Source of the DNA: Heterocephalus glaber
Lineage: Eukaryota; Chordata; Mammalia; Rodentia; Bathyergidae
Direction of reading: 5' to 3'
NCBI RefSeq assembly: GCF_000247695.1
Contig: NW_004624784.1
Location: forward strand, 15,218,330 to 15,282,329
DNA length: 64,000 nt
Below are positions 11,591 to 23,750 of this stretch, piece after piece. How positions within the stretch are numbered: the first letter of the stretch is position 1; each line of letters begins with the position of its first letter. The notes under the pieces were generated by a model. It was not told the DNA's origin. It made no database searches and worked only from the letters and a program-made list of their open reading frames with translations. The position numbers and the translations under genes were made by a program.

Positions 11591-11705
11591 GAAAGCTCTG
11601 TGCTCTTGCCTGGGATGTAACTCAGTGGCGCTGCCCCTGCCTTTAAGTGCAAGGTCCTGAATTCAGTCCAGTCCCCAGGACTGGAAAAGAAAGATCTGTG
11701 CTCTT
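11591..11705 (+). repeat. ID SINE with target-site duplication
   Basis: The body at 11608-11688 reads gcctgggatgtaactcagtg to a degenerate B box (gaattcagtccagtcc) and a short A-rich tail. Direct repeats gaaagctctgtgctctt (11591-11607) and gaaagatctgtgctctt (11689-11705) match at 16 of 17 bases. Confidence 0.8.
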
Positions 11706-11709
11706 AATC

Positions 11710-13148
11710 AGTGTTTTATACTGGCTAGCACTTGGCCTTAGGCAGGTGTCTGGTGGACTTGGATGTCCCATAGCATAGCCCAAAGCACAAACCTGACTTG
11801 CACATCCATCACCAGCCAGTGCAGGTGAGGAGCTGGCCTCAGGGGGCTCAAAGCCAGCCCATGAGAGCTCAGCTATGAGTGAGTTGCCCAGTGCCCACTC
11901 CTGACTCTTCTATCTTGTGTCCCTACAAGCGCCCATGCTCATGCCACCTGACTGTGGGACAGGAAGAGATGAACTATACCCTGCACAATTCACAGGCTGA
12001 GCCATGCTGGCCCTGGTCTGGTCACAGGAGCCTGACATTGATGAATGAGGATCTCCAAGTCAGCCTGTACTTCCAGGAGGAGCCAGCTCTCCTAACGAGT
12101 CTGGTGGCTGGCAGTGGTCCACAGCCCTGCCCACAAACCTGCACCACTTGGGCTGCACACTGCCCCCAGAAGTCCTTGGAGAATGAAATAAGGGAGGAGA
12201 CATCATTGTCTCATTTCTGTGCCCCTAAAGTCAAATTGGAACACTGCTTCCACCTTGGGCATCACTGACCCAATATTTTCCTCTCTACTGGCAGCTTCTT
12301 GGAGGGCTCCTCACCCAGCCAGCCTGGGCCAGCTCTTAATTATGTGTGTCAGTAATGGGATGCTGTGGCCTAGAGCATCTAAAATGGCAGATCATCAAAC
12401 ATTCACTCTGACTCGCTCACCTTTACACTGTGGTTATGTGGTTTTCAACTATGCTTCGACATAGGCCTCCTTGGTGCTGACCAAACTCAGAGGAAGCCAC
12501 GACTGCAGAAAACACAAAACTGTTCCCCAGGTCCCAGACCTTTTAGTCCTACTTCATAGTCCCCACTGGGGACATTGATGCCCTGCCTTCAGGAGAAAAG
12601 CAGAGCCCAGAAAGTCAAAGATGCCTTGGGTTACTCATTGTCAAGTAGACTTTCCTGGGTGTTTCATTGAGGCTCTGAGCTAAAGGCCATGTGACCAGTT
12701 CCTGCGGGTTGTAAAGAGAGGAACATCTAGTGAACATTCCCAATATACCTCTCAGCTCCATTGTGTTCCATCCTGGTCCTGCCAGACTGACTGCTACTGC
12801 TTTGGGAGTGGCACAATCCGTCCACCAAAGGCTGCAGCTCATGTCAACAGTCCCAGATCTCCCAAGCTTCTGGAAACATCTCCCTCCCCTGAGCCCCTAT
12901 ATTCAAGATGCTGTTTGCTGGTGGCTCCTGAACACTGCCCATACTTTTGAATGGTCTCTTTGACTCTCTGCAGTCATCCCTTGAGTGTCCCATCTGTGTC
13001 CTACCTGGACCCTGCCCAATAAACATATTGACAGATGGAAACCTTGAGTTATTGAGAGAGAGAGCAAAACAAGTCCCGAAGCCCACTGCCCACCCATAGC
13101 CTGTAGCCCAGCAGCCTCTCAAATCCTAGGGGGAGAAAGCCTAAGACT
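11710..13148. other. Unassigned sequence
   Basis: No repeat or exon recognised. A 129-codon + ORF (11879-12268) has no coding signature I can see. Around 12340-12420 the sequence is less repeat-like and mildly CpG-bearing. Confidence 0.35.
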
Positions 13149-13523
13149 AAGAAAAGCCTTTCCTAAACAGGACACACATGTGTGTGAATACCGAATAGTG
13201 TCTCTGGTGTGAGGAACTGAAAGTGTAAATAAGGACGAAATGTATAATAGGTAATGTGAAATAGGAAGAAAAGGGGCAAAGGGGAAGGAAGTGGGAGGGC
13301 TAGGGGAAAGGATAGAAGGGAGTAGGATTAATATGAGAAAATGGAAAAATAGGAACAAAATCTTTGTAAATAGGGAGGACTGGAGGGGTTGAAGGGAGGG
13401 CTGCGCAAGGGTGAAAAATAAGAACCAAGAGAGACTATGTAAAGGTGCAAATTTCCAATGTTGAATGTCATTATATTGTATACCTAAAATGTACCAATAA
13501 AATTAAAAAGAAAAGCCTTTCCT
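13149..13523 (+). mobile_element. Young L1-type 3' end with target-site duplication
   Basis: The insertion (13165-13507) is bounded by perfect 16-bp direct repeats, aagaaaagcctttcct, at 13149-13164 and 13508-13523. It contains a G-rich polypurine tract (13260-13330), as in L1 3' UTRs, then aaaatgtaccaataaaatta with an AATAAA signal and a short A-rich tail. The 5' end is truncated. The segment from about 13217 onward nearly matches the reverse complement of 40262-40547 (about seven differences in 280 bases by eye), so both copies come from the same recently active family. The minus-strand ORF over 13119-13358 is only its antisense shadow. I assign it to L1 by 3' UTR style; ORF2 sequence is not visible. 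Confidence 0.8.
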
Positions 13524-14224
13524 TTCCCTGCCCACCCCAAACCAATGAAGCTTCAAGAAAATCACTTGCTGAAAGAAGACATTGTCTACAAAGCGGGAGA
13601 ATACCTCACCTCCTTGCTGGATACTTAAGCTGTGGAAACAGCAGACTTGTCTTGAGTTCTCCTGGCGTGGGTCTCAGGAAAGCTCCTTGGAGCTGACTGC
13701 ATGGTTAGATCCGGAGGTGCTAGGATATTTCCTAAAGGTTAAGTGGGCCACTAGAGGCTGGCTATGGTGCTGTGAGAACTGGCCAGAAGAGGAGATCAAG
13801 GAGGGTATGTAGGTGCACACTGAATTGGTGATGAGGGTTGCTGTCAGAGATAGCGGGGAGTCCATTTTCCTGTCAGAAAATTGCCTACTGGAGGTTCCCA
13901 GGAATTCTCAGGAACCTACGAAAACCACATGGGAGAAAGCCGTGTTTGAACATCTCCCAGGTCATTTAGCAGCCCCAGAAAACCACCAAAAGCTTTAACC
14001 AAGTAAAAAGATCTTCTTTCTCACCACCTGAGCCTGGAGCAGCCAGAGGCAGCACAGAGGGTAGGGGGAAGGGAGGAAGAGCCAGGAAGAAGAGCAAAGA
14101 GCAAGCTGGTCCCTGTCCACTGCAGGGGCTCATGTGCTGGACAGTCTGGGACTGCCCTGAGAGAAGCTTTCTGCTGCATGAGCAAGTGACATTTTGATTT
14201 AGGTTGATGTGGCCTCTAAAAAAT
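13524..14224. other. Unassigned sequence
   Basis: No repeat recognised. Small overlapping ORFs only. Confidence 0.4.
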
Positions 14225-14605
14225 TTGATACAATAATTGCACATATTTATGGAGTACAGTGTGATATTTTAACACATGTATACAATGTGTAATGATCAGA
14301 TTGGAGTAACCAACATATCCATCACCTCAGACATTTATTATTTCTTTGTGTTGAGAGCATTCAAAATCTTCTCTACTGGTTATTTTGAAATATTCAATTA
14401 ATTGTCAACCATAATTACCCTACTGTGCTGCAGAACATTAGATCATATTCTTCTAGCCAACTGCACTTCTGTACTCATTAACCATCCTCTCTCCCTGTCC
14501 CCCTTCTCAGCCTCTGGTAACAATTATTCCACTCTCTACTTCTATAAGGCGAACTTTCTTTAGCTTCCACATGTAAGTGAGAACACACTATATTTTTCTT
14601 GAACT
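14225..14605 (-). mobile_element. Older L1 3' UTR fragment
   Basis: Reads as the antisense of a mammalian L1 3' region: acacatgtatacaatgtgta, ccatcacctcagacatttat, then cagcctctggtaacaattat and ctctacttctataaggcgaa. It is a different and much older L1 type than the copies at 13149 and 39951. Confidence 0.75.
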
Positions 14606-15414
14606 GGGCTTTTAATAACTGGAAGAGAAAAAAGGCTAACTGCTGGAGCCTGAGTGAAAGGTTAGAAGTTCTGTGTCTGTGGGTAGGGTGAGGAGGTGGG
14701 GTGTCTCAAGAGCAGTTGTGAATAGCAGTAATGAGGGGGACAGGCTATTTCCTGATTTCACCCCTCCATTGCCAACTGTTTAACACATTGGGTTTAAATT
14801 CATTTAAGCCTTTGGGATTCCACAAGACTGCAGACTAAATAAAAATATACAAGCAAAGTAACATACAGAATTTAAACTAATTGAACTGATGGGGGGATGT
14901 CAAGAAAAATATGTTGAAGGCAAACCAACAGGTCACCACACAAGTCATATCTGAGGATACCATGTAGATGCAGTCCACATTGTTTCAGAGCTCTTCCAAC
15001 TTCTTCTGAGCAGGGGCCTTGCTAGGCATTATTGGAAGGTATGTGTGTATCTTGGACAGAGAAGCAAGAATGGATAGCAGATACTTGTTTCTGGGAGCTC
15101 ATCATCAAGTGGGATATTTAATTATATACTGTTCTTTATGATCTGTGCCTCCTCCTCAAGTGATCCATTCCTGAGAATGGAATCCACAGCAGATAATCTC
15201 TTACTCATTTACTGAATAGCTGTTGTTGGGGCAAACAAAATGTCCCAGGTCATATAGCTCCTACTCCACACTGGGCACAGGGGAGATAAGCAGAAACACT
15301 GTAATATAACTGAGTAGGTATGAGGGCCCATGCAAGCTTCTCTGGGTAGAGGGTGCAGGGCCTATGTGAGCCTTGGTTTGCTTTGAGCTGGCTTCACACA
15401 CCTTCTTAGAGGTT
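14606..15414. other. Unassigned sequence
   Basis: Nothing recognised. AT-rich around 14820-14910. Confidence 0.4.
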
Positions 15415-16005
15415 TATTTTCTAAATGTCTATCAAATTTTTACTCTGTTCTAGGTACAGGGGAACGTAGCAATAAACAAAATTCAAACCTTGCCTTCAAA
15501 GAACTTGATATCTCAAGTAGTGATGGGTCAGAAAACTATTATGAGCAACAGCATATTTTGCTGCCACACTAGAGGAAAGCCAGTGGCAGGGAGGTCACTG
15601 GACAGTGGTAGAGGGACCCAGGGCCTGGGGGGCCAAGGAAGGCTTCCTCCGAAACAGTGCTGCAGTGAAGAAGAAGATGGACTCTCTAGGCTGAAGGAGC
15701 AGCCCAGAGAAGTCCCATTTCTTGGGAAGCAATGGGTATGACAGACTGGAGCAAGGGAGCAATAGGCCATGGGGTCTTATCAACAAATGTTATGGGCCTT
15801 GAACTTTACCAGCTACCAAAAGGTTTTAATTAGGTGAAGCATTGACATCAAATTTGCATTTTGGCAAGATAAACTTTGATGGTAAAGCGAAGCTGGGGTT
15901 TTCAGGTGGGATCAGAAGTAGGAAGAACAGTCAGGAGGGTGTGGAAATAATTCCAATAAGACCGATGTGAGCATCTGAAAGGATGCAGAGGTGAGGCCAG
16001 AGGCC
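15415..16005 (-). mobile_element. L2 LINE fragment
   Basis: The left end is the antisense L2 3' terminus (tttactctgttctaggtaca, agcaataaacaaaattcaaa, tgccttcaaagaacttgata). It continues through the purine-rich L2 3' region (aggaaggcttcctccgaaac, caataggccatggggtctta, atttgcattttggcaagata). Ancient and not coding. The 83-codon + ORF at 15490-15741 falls inside it. Confidence 0.6.
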
Positions 16006-16439
16006 ACAGATTTCAGGAAGAAGAATTGACCAGAACAGATGGGTTGGGGAAATGCAGGAGAAGGTGTCCAGAGAGCCCCTAGGGCTCTGGCCTATGCTGA
16101 GTGGCCGACGGACAGGTCAGGGAGCCTCACCCCAGCTGGCTCAGATCTGGCCACACTCCTGGCCAGTAATCAATCCCCTGGGCCCATGTGGGCAAGGCCA
16201 GGATGCCACCTCTGTGCTTAAAACTAGCTAGGCTTAGCCCCTCGGCCCAGGGTGGCCATCTGCACCCTACCCCAGGTATCTGGCAAGCTGCTTGCCCAGC
16301 TGAGCTCTGTCTCCAGGCCTGGAGCCTGCAGCAGAGTTCCACAAATATCATGTTTTCCCCTTTGAAAGCAGCCTTCACAAATAGAGCATTCTTAATTGAG
16401 TAGATATTTAGATCTGTGTATCTCTTGTAAGGTGCAAGA

Positions 16440-16840
16440 CTCCCCGTGGTGACTCTTAATAGTCAGGGGCACAGAGAGGACGGTAAATACTCTTTACCTA
16501 TGCAGCAGCCAGGGAATTCTCCTCGTTTGTCAGATATGATTAGCTGTTACACTTCCGGTCTCCCATTCTTATTCAGGTCCCCACTTGTCACAGTCACACC
16601 CCTTTGGATGCTCATGCCTTGCTTTCTTTCCAGCTTTCTCCCTCTGGTGGCACCCTGACTGGCTAGTAATTTATGTATGACAATATGAGACTAATTCGGT
16701 TATTATGTCAAAGGGAAATTGAATCTGGGGTTTTAGTGCCGCATCTGGGAGAAATCTTCCAATGAATCTGGAGTGGAGAAAAAAGCCTGGGAGTTCGATT
16801 CATCCGCTTGTCATCCTGTCGACAAGATTAAGTCATTATA
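16440..16840. promoter_or_regulatory. Candidate conserved non-coding element
   Basis: A non-repetitive block with retained CpGs (aattcggttattatg, gtgccgcatc, gttcgattcatccgcttg, ctgtcgacaagatt) and AT-rich motifs (ctagtaatttatgtatgaca, gattaagtcattatag). By composition it is one of the two strongest enhancer-like blocks, with 690-1110. No comparative data are available here. Confidence 0.35.
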
Positions 16841-19800
16841 GAGGGCTAAGCTAGGGCCAGAAATGGGACCAGAGAGGAAGGAGATAAAGGGAATGAGAAA
16901 GGGATGGGGAGCAGGCGAATAGAGAAGAGGGGCAGGTGTAAGGCTGGAGGGGCATGTGGGCAATGGGCCTGGCAGTGCAGAAGACTCTCTGACACTCTGC
17001 TGGGGTGGGATTGGGGTTCCACAAGGCAGTCTGAGCATTGTGACAGCCAGGGGACAGATGGACAGGGAGGAAGTTCAATGGGAGGACATTTATGCAAATG
17101 TTGCATGTCTGTGCTCCTGGGCCTCTTAAATATTGTGTGAGTTAAAATTTGGTTTCCCTGACCAACTTGGCACTTTGCTCTGTGCCAAGTGAGATGGTCA
17201 CAATCTCTGCTGGATACCTAGACTCAGGGAAGGAATAGGGTTCCCTGAACTCTATATAGCAGCTGGGCCCAAGGATCCAGAGATCTGGATGAAGTCTTGA
17301 TGTAGGAGGGAGGTGTCCCATAGTTAGGAGATTGTGAGTGTGTTTGCTCTCAGTTCAGCCAGAGAGGAATGGATGGATGGAATAGAATCATTGTGCAGAT
17401 TGGAATGGTGGGGAATGAGGACCAGCCAATTAATGTAGGCAGGACTGAATGCAGAAGGATCTGATTGTCAGAAACTTTGAAACTATTCTATGAGGTTGTT
17501 CTGCCCTCCAAGACATCCCAACCCTGCTTACATTTGCACAATTGTTTGTTAGATTTATTTTCTCTGGCATGATGGTGTTCTCATCCCCCACCTCCGTGAC
17601 AGTGTTTACTAGGTTTTCCCTGACTGGGTGCATTTCCTTTCTCCTCTGTCTTGTGGTTCTCCCACCTTGGCTTTGTATGTTGCTTTCTCCTGTTGGCCCA
17701 TCATTCCCCATGGGAATCCCCTGGCCATGGAGTTTGACAGAGAGATGCCCTTGCACCAAGAACACAGGTTCTCATGTTGGTTTTCCCTGGCCACTCTGGT
17801 GCCCAGTTTTGAGTGTTTCTGAATTTCATCTTTTATTTCTCATTGACTAGGACCACTCACTCACATGTGGAAAGCTGAACTGCATGATTACCATGACTAC
17901 ACATATCTCCTCAAGCCATGGGGGCACCATTGTAGCCTCTGAGAATCCTCCAGGTCCAGGAAAGCATGTCAGGGGTCATCTTGGCCCCTGCCTTCCAGGC
18001 AAGATTCCAGGGAAAAGACCAGGTCAGGAACAAGTTGAGTCCACCTCTACCAATTCTCTTCTATTTACCTGGCTTATCCATGGAAAAAGAACTTTTTTTC
18101 TCGAGAAAAGGAGGACATTCAAATTAAAATGAAATACTTCAAAAATAATCCTCAGTTCTTAAATCATGTCAATTTGACTGTTTCTTCCACCACCCACACA
18201 TCAGCTTTGACCAGACACCCACCTAACAGTTCTTATACAAAGATATTGGCAGCTGTTTACTAACTGGAGAAGCATCTTGGCTCTCCTGGTGACTTTGTTA
18301 CCAAGCTCTCTAGGGTCTTCTTTGTGTCCTGGGGCTTTTTCCATGTTAAGGTCCTAGTACCCTGAGCAGGGCCCTCAGCTGCTGCCACCCTGGCCCCTCA
18401 CCTCCTGATCTAGCAAAAAGCAAACGTCCATCTTTTCCCTTCCCGCTCACATTGTTTAATACTGTGCTTCTATTAATTGAACTGTGTCATCTCAGGAATG
18501 GCTATTTATTAATAGATTTGCAGAGCCTTGAGTAAGTTTATCATGACAACCAGAGGATCTGAGAGAGGCCAGGAAACAGCTGGGTGGTGCCTAGCTGGGT
18601 GGTTCAGAAGAGGGGTCTGTTTGAATTCCAGGCACAGACCCCCTTGATAATGTGGGGAAGGAAATCCATCACACCTATGGAGAGATGTCCCTCAAGGGAC
18701 CAGTCACTGGGGACCAAGTGTCTCCCTCAGTTCACAGCACCTGGGAGCCTGGAAGGTGAGGCAGGGTGGCCTCGAGCTTACACTCTGACATGCTGGGTCC
18801 TCCTCACTAGGTGACAGTGAGAAGGGTCAGAGAAAAGCAGCTGGTGACAAGCATAGCGTTGTTAGCTCATTCACCTGCCACAGGGCCCAAGCACAGAGAA
18901 AACAGCCTGAGGAACTAGTTGCAGGGTATGAGCCTCCCAACTGCACCTTTTCTGGAGGATAACAGGGCACAGCTCCCTACAGTCATGCACAACAATGCTG
19001 GCAGGCCCTCTCCTGAAACCTTCCTGAGTGAATCAGACGGTCAGGGTGGTCTGAGCAGACAGGTAGAGTGGTGATACTCAGGGAGGTGCCTCACCCTGGC
19101 TTCCCCTCTCCCCACCCAGATTGCTCATTGGCTGTGCTCCCAGGAAGTCCCTCTAGAAGACTGAAACCCAACATCCAGCCACTCATCAGTTTAGGTCCCC
19201 GACCCATACATGTCCCTGAAAGGTTGAGGCACGCCATTTGCTCTGAGGTGAAGAGGACAGGTTTGTACACCCTGCCGAACAGCAGAACCTGCACTTTTGG
19301 CCTCCTGTTGCTGCAATGGGGCCACCACTCGGGTTGTTGTACCAGTGGGGCCAAGGGAGGGGATTGGCTCCAAAAGCAGGGCCAAGATGAGGGACCCCAT
19401 GTGTCTCGCCCTCATGGTTCAGTGGTTTTGTGCAGGTTTGGGGTGGGGGACAGTGAATTAGGCAGAGTAGAGCACACTGGCTACTTGACCCCAGCAAGAG
19501 AAGAAAGTGGAGAAAGGACATTAGGAGAGGCACCTGAGAGACATTCAGGCAGACTCAGGGTGTACAAGGAAGTGGGCACCAGGATACAGTGGCCATGGGA
19601 CTAAGGCTGCAGGGCAAAACTTCAACCCCAAGGCCCCTGTGCTCTGCCTGTTGCCTTGTGGGGCCTGAGGCAAGGCTGCTGGGGTACCTAGGCCTACAGG
19701 TGGGATAAGAGCCTGCTCTCAAAGGAGAGAAGAGGGAGAGGGTGACAAGGTGAGTTGCCAGGCAGGCTGTTTTAGAACAGGACTGATGCCCTGGAAGAAG

Positions 19801-20045
19801 AAAAATTCTGAGAAACCAAGACCTGATTTAGAAATAAACTGGGTTACTCTTTATTGGTATATGGTCTCTCTAGTTTTGTTTTGCTTAAGAATGTACTTGA
19901 TTTGTAATTTTGCAAGTAATACTTGAATACGTTATTACAAACATTCAAATAATGGAAGTGAAGCAAATGTCCTCACTATTTTTCTTCCCTTTCCCCCTCC
20001 CCAATGCCACTATCCTCCTTAAAGGAAATTACAATCACTAGTTTA
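16841..20045. other. Unassigned, low repeat density
   Basis: About 3.2 kb with no family I can name. A short motif-rich stretch at 18450-18550 (cttctattaattgaactgtg, gctatttattaatagatttg) may be a small conserved element. The longest + ORF (178 codons, 19068-19604) and antisense ORFs of up to 115 codons overlap each other and look like chance in GC-rich DNA. Confidence 0.35.
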
Positions 20046-20050
20046 GCATT

Positions 20051-20149
20051 TAGATAGGTAGATAAGCAGATAGATGACAGAGATAGCTAGATAGGCAGAT
20101 AGACAGATGGTAAGGATAGACAGATAGATGATAAAGATAGAAAGATAGA
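20051..20149 (+). repeat. GATA/GACA-type imperfect microsatellite
   Basis: Irregular tandem units of agat, agac and gata (tagataggtagataagcaga, cagatagatgataaagatag). Impure, so probably not very unstable now. Confidence 0.8.
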
Positions 20150-20649
20150 ATATTTATATGGCTTGCATTCACTTCACAATATTCCTTGATGTGCTTTCCA
20201 CACCACTATGGAGAGACCTACTTCACTCTTTTAATCATTACATGGTGTTCTGTTGATAAGGGGATCATCATTTCACTGTAACCCTACTGATGGGCTTTTA
20301 TATTTTTATTTTCCTATTGCATCACCACAAGCATCCTTTTACACAGCTTTGGTAGATTTTAAAATTTATAAGTGACTCATGGGGGCAGAAATCCCTTAGG
20401 ATTTGGGGGTGGGGTGCTAGGGTGTGAAGAAACCAAGCTGGAATTGAAGCCAGGCCATTGACCAATCTCCAAATAACTCCTGGGCCAGGGTAGGTCCTGT
20501 GTGTCCTGAGGTGAGTTCTTGCAACTTCACGGCCTCCTGCTTGTACAAGTGATTGCCTTCCACCCATGAAAGTCTTGCAGGAAAAGGCACAAATTGTGTC
20601 CTGGTCTGATTCAGATAGGTTAGAGTCAGAGCCTGATGTTGCAGTGAAA

Positions 20650-20925
20650 GCCTGATAATAATCCTCTCCCTGCACTGATTTCTAACAGACTCATTCCCTC
20701 CTGAAAATGATCACAAACAATATTTCTGCAGCAGCCTCAGCTGAGGGACAGGTGCTATTTTGAGCTGTTTTCAGTAATTGGTAAATGCAGGATGAGTGGG
20801 AGGAAGGCGTGAGGACCATTCTGGATGCAGTGCTGACGTCATGGATTTTCAGAGACATGGTTTCCTGTGTGGCTTGGGGAACAGTTTCATCCCCAATTAC
20901 CAATCACATGTCTCTGGGATAGTTG
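20650..20925. promoter_or_regulatory. Weak candidate conserved non-coding block
   Basis: Non-repeat sequence with paired aattaccaatc and gtaattggtaaatg motifs about 110 bases apart in inverted orientation, plus a tgacgtca CRE-like site at about 20833-20840. Suggestive only. Confidence 0.25.
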
Positions 20926-21179
20926 GGCAGCGGGTGGCTCCTTTGTTCTCCAGCCTTTTGCACTGCCCTGGGGCACTTGGGCTTTGGTCTAGGTGCATGC
21001 TCTTAATCAGAAGTCATGTAAGAGAAACAAATGTCCTGCTGAGGAGCCCAGGAGAACAGAAAGGTATGTGGTTTGAGTACTGTGAAAAGAAATCTGCAGA
21101 GTCTACTTCTTTCTCCTGCCCCCATCTGCTTGCTTATTGGTGGAGCTCTTTCTACAGAGCTTGGAGGGAATATCACAGT

Positions 21180-21395
21180 ATCCAGTAAGAGCAGGGGCTC
21201 TAGGGCAGGGAATTGACCTTGTGAATGTTCTGCTTCTTGCTCTAGATACCTAACACTGATTTTTCCATTTGAAAGATGGGCATAATAACATACAACCCCA
21301 GAGTGTTATAGTGAGGATTCAATGAGATGAAACAAATTCATCACTGAAGCATAGTGTCAGACATGTGACTAGTGTCTGAAAGGTGGCTTGCCTTA
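21180..21395 (+). repeat. MIR SINE
   Basis: Sense MIR core: atttttccatttgaaagatg, ggcataataacatacaaccc, gtgaggattcaatgagatga, then a degenerate 3' end. Confidence 0.65.
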
Positions 21396-21818
21396 GTACT
21401 GAGCATCTTGCATTGTACTACTCTCTTTAGCTCTTTCTTCCACCAAGCTGGTAGTTCTTACCAGAGATCAGAGTCATGTTCTTCCCTGTCTGTTTAGTGG
21501 AGGTCCTCAAAGAATGTTGAGTAAGAGGTGAGATGGTAGATGACAAATGGCCATACTTTGCAACTCCTTCTATCAAGGAGTGAGTCTATTTCCCTCCTTT
21601 GGGATCTAGGGTGGTCACACCAGTGCTGACCAAAAGAAAGAAGGGAAGGGAAATGACGTTGTGTGGCCCCAAGCTTGAACCCTAGGAGTTTTGCAGCTCC
21701 TGTTCTCAGCCTCTTGTTACCCTGTGGCTAGCATGAAGGAAAGCTGAGAACAGCCTCCTTGAAGGTAGAGGCATGTAAAGACAGGCCAGCCACTCTGGTC
21801 ACCCACTGATACTGCAGA

Positions 21819-22148
21819 TGTGAAGGGTAAGCTTAATTGTCAATACAGTTGGCTTTGGAGCCACTCAGATGTTTAGTAAAGCACACTTCTGGGTATGTCT
21901 GGGTGGGTCATGGTCTGTATCTGATGCCTGGCCTTTTCCTTGAAGGCACTGTTTTCCTTATCTGCTTCCTAGCCACCATGAAGTAAGCCACTGTGCTCTG
22001 CCATGCCCTTCTACTATGATGTTCCTTCCTTAGAGCCTGGTAATCATGAACTAAGTCACCTGAAACAGTGAGCCAAACAAACCATTTCTTCCTTTAAATC
22101 TTAGGTATCAAGTATTCGGTCACAGCAACAAGAAAGCTTAGTAATACA
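21819..22148 (+). repeat. 5' LTR of the MaLR element
   Basis: 330 bases from tgtgaagggtaagctt to gcttagtaataca. Aligns along its whole length with the LTR at 23751-24093, with many substitutions and small indels. Confidence 0.75.
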
Positions 22149-22639
22149 GAAAAGGGATGTCAGAATTTGGGTCATTGCTGTGACTATACCTGACTGTGTG
22201 ATTTAGAAGCCTTTGGAACTGGTTTTCAGGAGTTTGGGAAAGTTTGGATGTAAAGGCTAAAGAAGCCCTAGAAAGTTGTAAGCAGACTGTGATGGAGATG
22301 TGGACAGTAAAGACCAGGCACAGAAGGTTTCAGTTGAGAACAAAGACTTCATTGACAGACTTTGGCAAAAAAAAAGAATTGGTCTGCATTTTACCCATGT
22401 TCTGATACTTTTCAGGAGACTGAGATTAAGGGTGATAGACTAATTGATCTGGGCAAGGAAATTTCAAAACAGCCCAACATTTGAGTTGTGAAACATTTAC
22501 TGCTGGCTTCTTAGGAGCAAAAAGCAGATCATACAGATTTCAAAAACTTAAATTTTGGCCTAAGGGTAAGCACTCATATAGTTGGGGCCAAAGTAGGTGT
22601 GATTGCTGAAGAGATTAGCTCCATTAAAAAGGCACCAAG

Positions 22640-22727
22640 GGGGCCAGGGATGTAGCTCAGTGGGCTGCACCTGTCTGGCAAGTACAAGGTCCTGAGTTCA
22701 ATTCCTGGTACCAGAAAAAAAAAAGAT
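22640..22727 (+). repeat. ID SINE inside the MaLR interior
   Basis: A well-preserved ID body: ggccagggatgtagctcagt, gcaagtacaaggtcctgagt, tcaattcctggtacc, and an A tail. Direct repeats aaaaaggcaccaag (22626-22639) and aaaaaggaaccaag (22728-22741) differ at one base. It is younger than the element it sits in. Confidence 0.85.
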
Positions 22728-23092
22728 AAAAAGGAACCAAGTATTTGTACAGGGAAAAGAACAAAGACACTTTGAGGGAATTTCAGAAATCAGCAAGACC
22801 CACTTATCACAGGTTTAAGTGTTTAAAAGTGTCAATCTTTCATTTGAGAAGAGAGTTCTTGGGACCCCTACTAGAGAAGAGTATCCTAGGGAATTGGTTC
22901 CCTAAAATCCCTAGGGTTCCCTGAATCCCTAGGGATTCATTTTACTGTGCTCAGCCATCCAGGCACTCAGAGTCCACTGTAGCCATGGTCCAAGGGGGCC
23001 TGGCTATTGCTCCCTCTGGCAGCACATCTTGACATCATCCACATGAAATTGGTTTTAGTGGCAGGCAGAATGCAAGAGTGGGATGCAAATTT

Positions 23093-23096
23093 CAAC

Positions 23097-23129
<33 letters not shown>

Positions 23130-23130
23130 A
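23093..23130 (+). repeat. (CAA)n microsatellite
   Basis: About twelve CAA/AAC units within the MaLR interior. They give the poly-cysteine stretch in the antisense ORF at 22967-23170, which is therefore an artefact. Confidence 0.9.
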
Positions 23131-23750
23131 CTGTGATGCCAGGTAAGGAGCCCCTGAGAAGGCAGTGCATGATGCTGTGAGAATTAAGTCAAAGGTGCAT
23201 TGGAGACCCCAAAATGTCAGAGATTCCAGGAACCTAGAAAATCTGCAAGGGAAAGGTATAAGTTGCGAGGAGAGTCAGCATAAGACAGTGGCTTGCAACC
23301 AGCAAGGCCACAGGGACAGGGATGCCCAAGAATTATTGAACTCCCATCTCACCACTAGGTGCCCTGGATGCTAGACATGGATCTACAGAACTTAATGTTT
23401 GCCCTACTGAGTTTTGGTCTTTTTTTTTCCTTTCAGTTGGATTATTTTCTACCCTTCTATTCCTCCCTTTGGAGTGGGAAAGTTTACCCTGTGCCGCTGT
23501 ACCTTGGGATTATGCAACTTGTTTTTGATTTTTGCAAAGATTCACAGCTAAGAGTTTGCTTTGAGTCTCAGAAGTGACTTTGACTTTGACTTCCTGGAAC
23601 TGTTGAGACTTTGGGGAGAGGGATTATTTTATTTCCAGTTGTATGCAGGACATTTGCATTGTGGTAGGCAAAATTGTTAGCTTATTGTATTTTTTCAGAG
23701 ATTAAGTATTAGAGAAATATGTTTGAGTGTTAGGCCAACAAGGGGTGGTA

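Noticed and set aside
19068..19604. + ORF of 178 codons
   Set aside because: Three other ORFs overlap on the opposite strand. No recognisable domain. GC-rich stop-poor sequence explains it.
20051..20149. Irregular short repeats suspected to be a CRISPR-like array
   Set aside because: Units are 4-8 bases with no fixed spacers. It is an impure GATA/GACA microsatellite in a mammalian genome.
22967..23170. Cysteine-run minus ORF that could look like a metal-binding peptide
   Set aside because: The cysteines come from antisense translation of the CAA microsatellite inside the MaLR interior.
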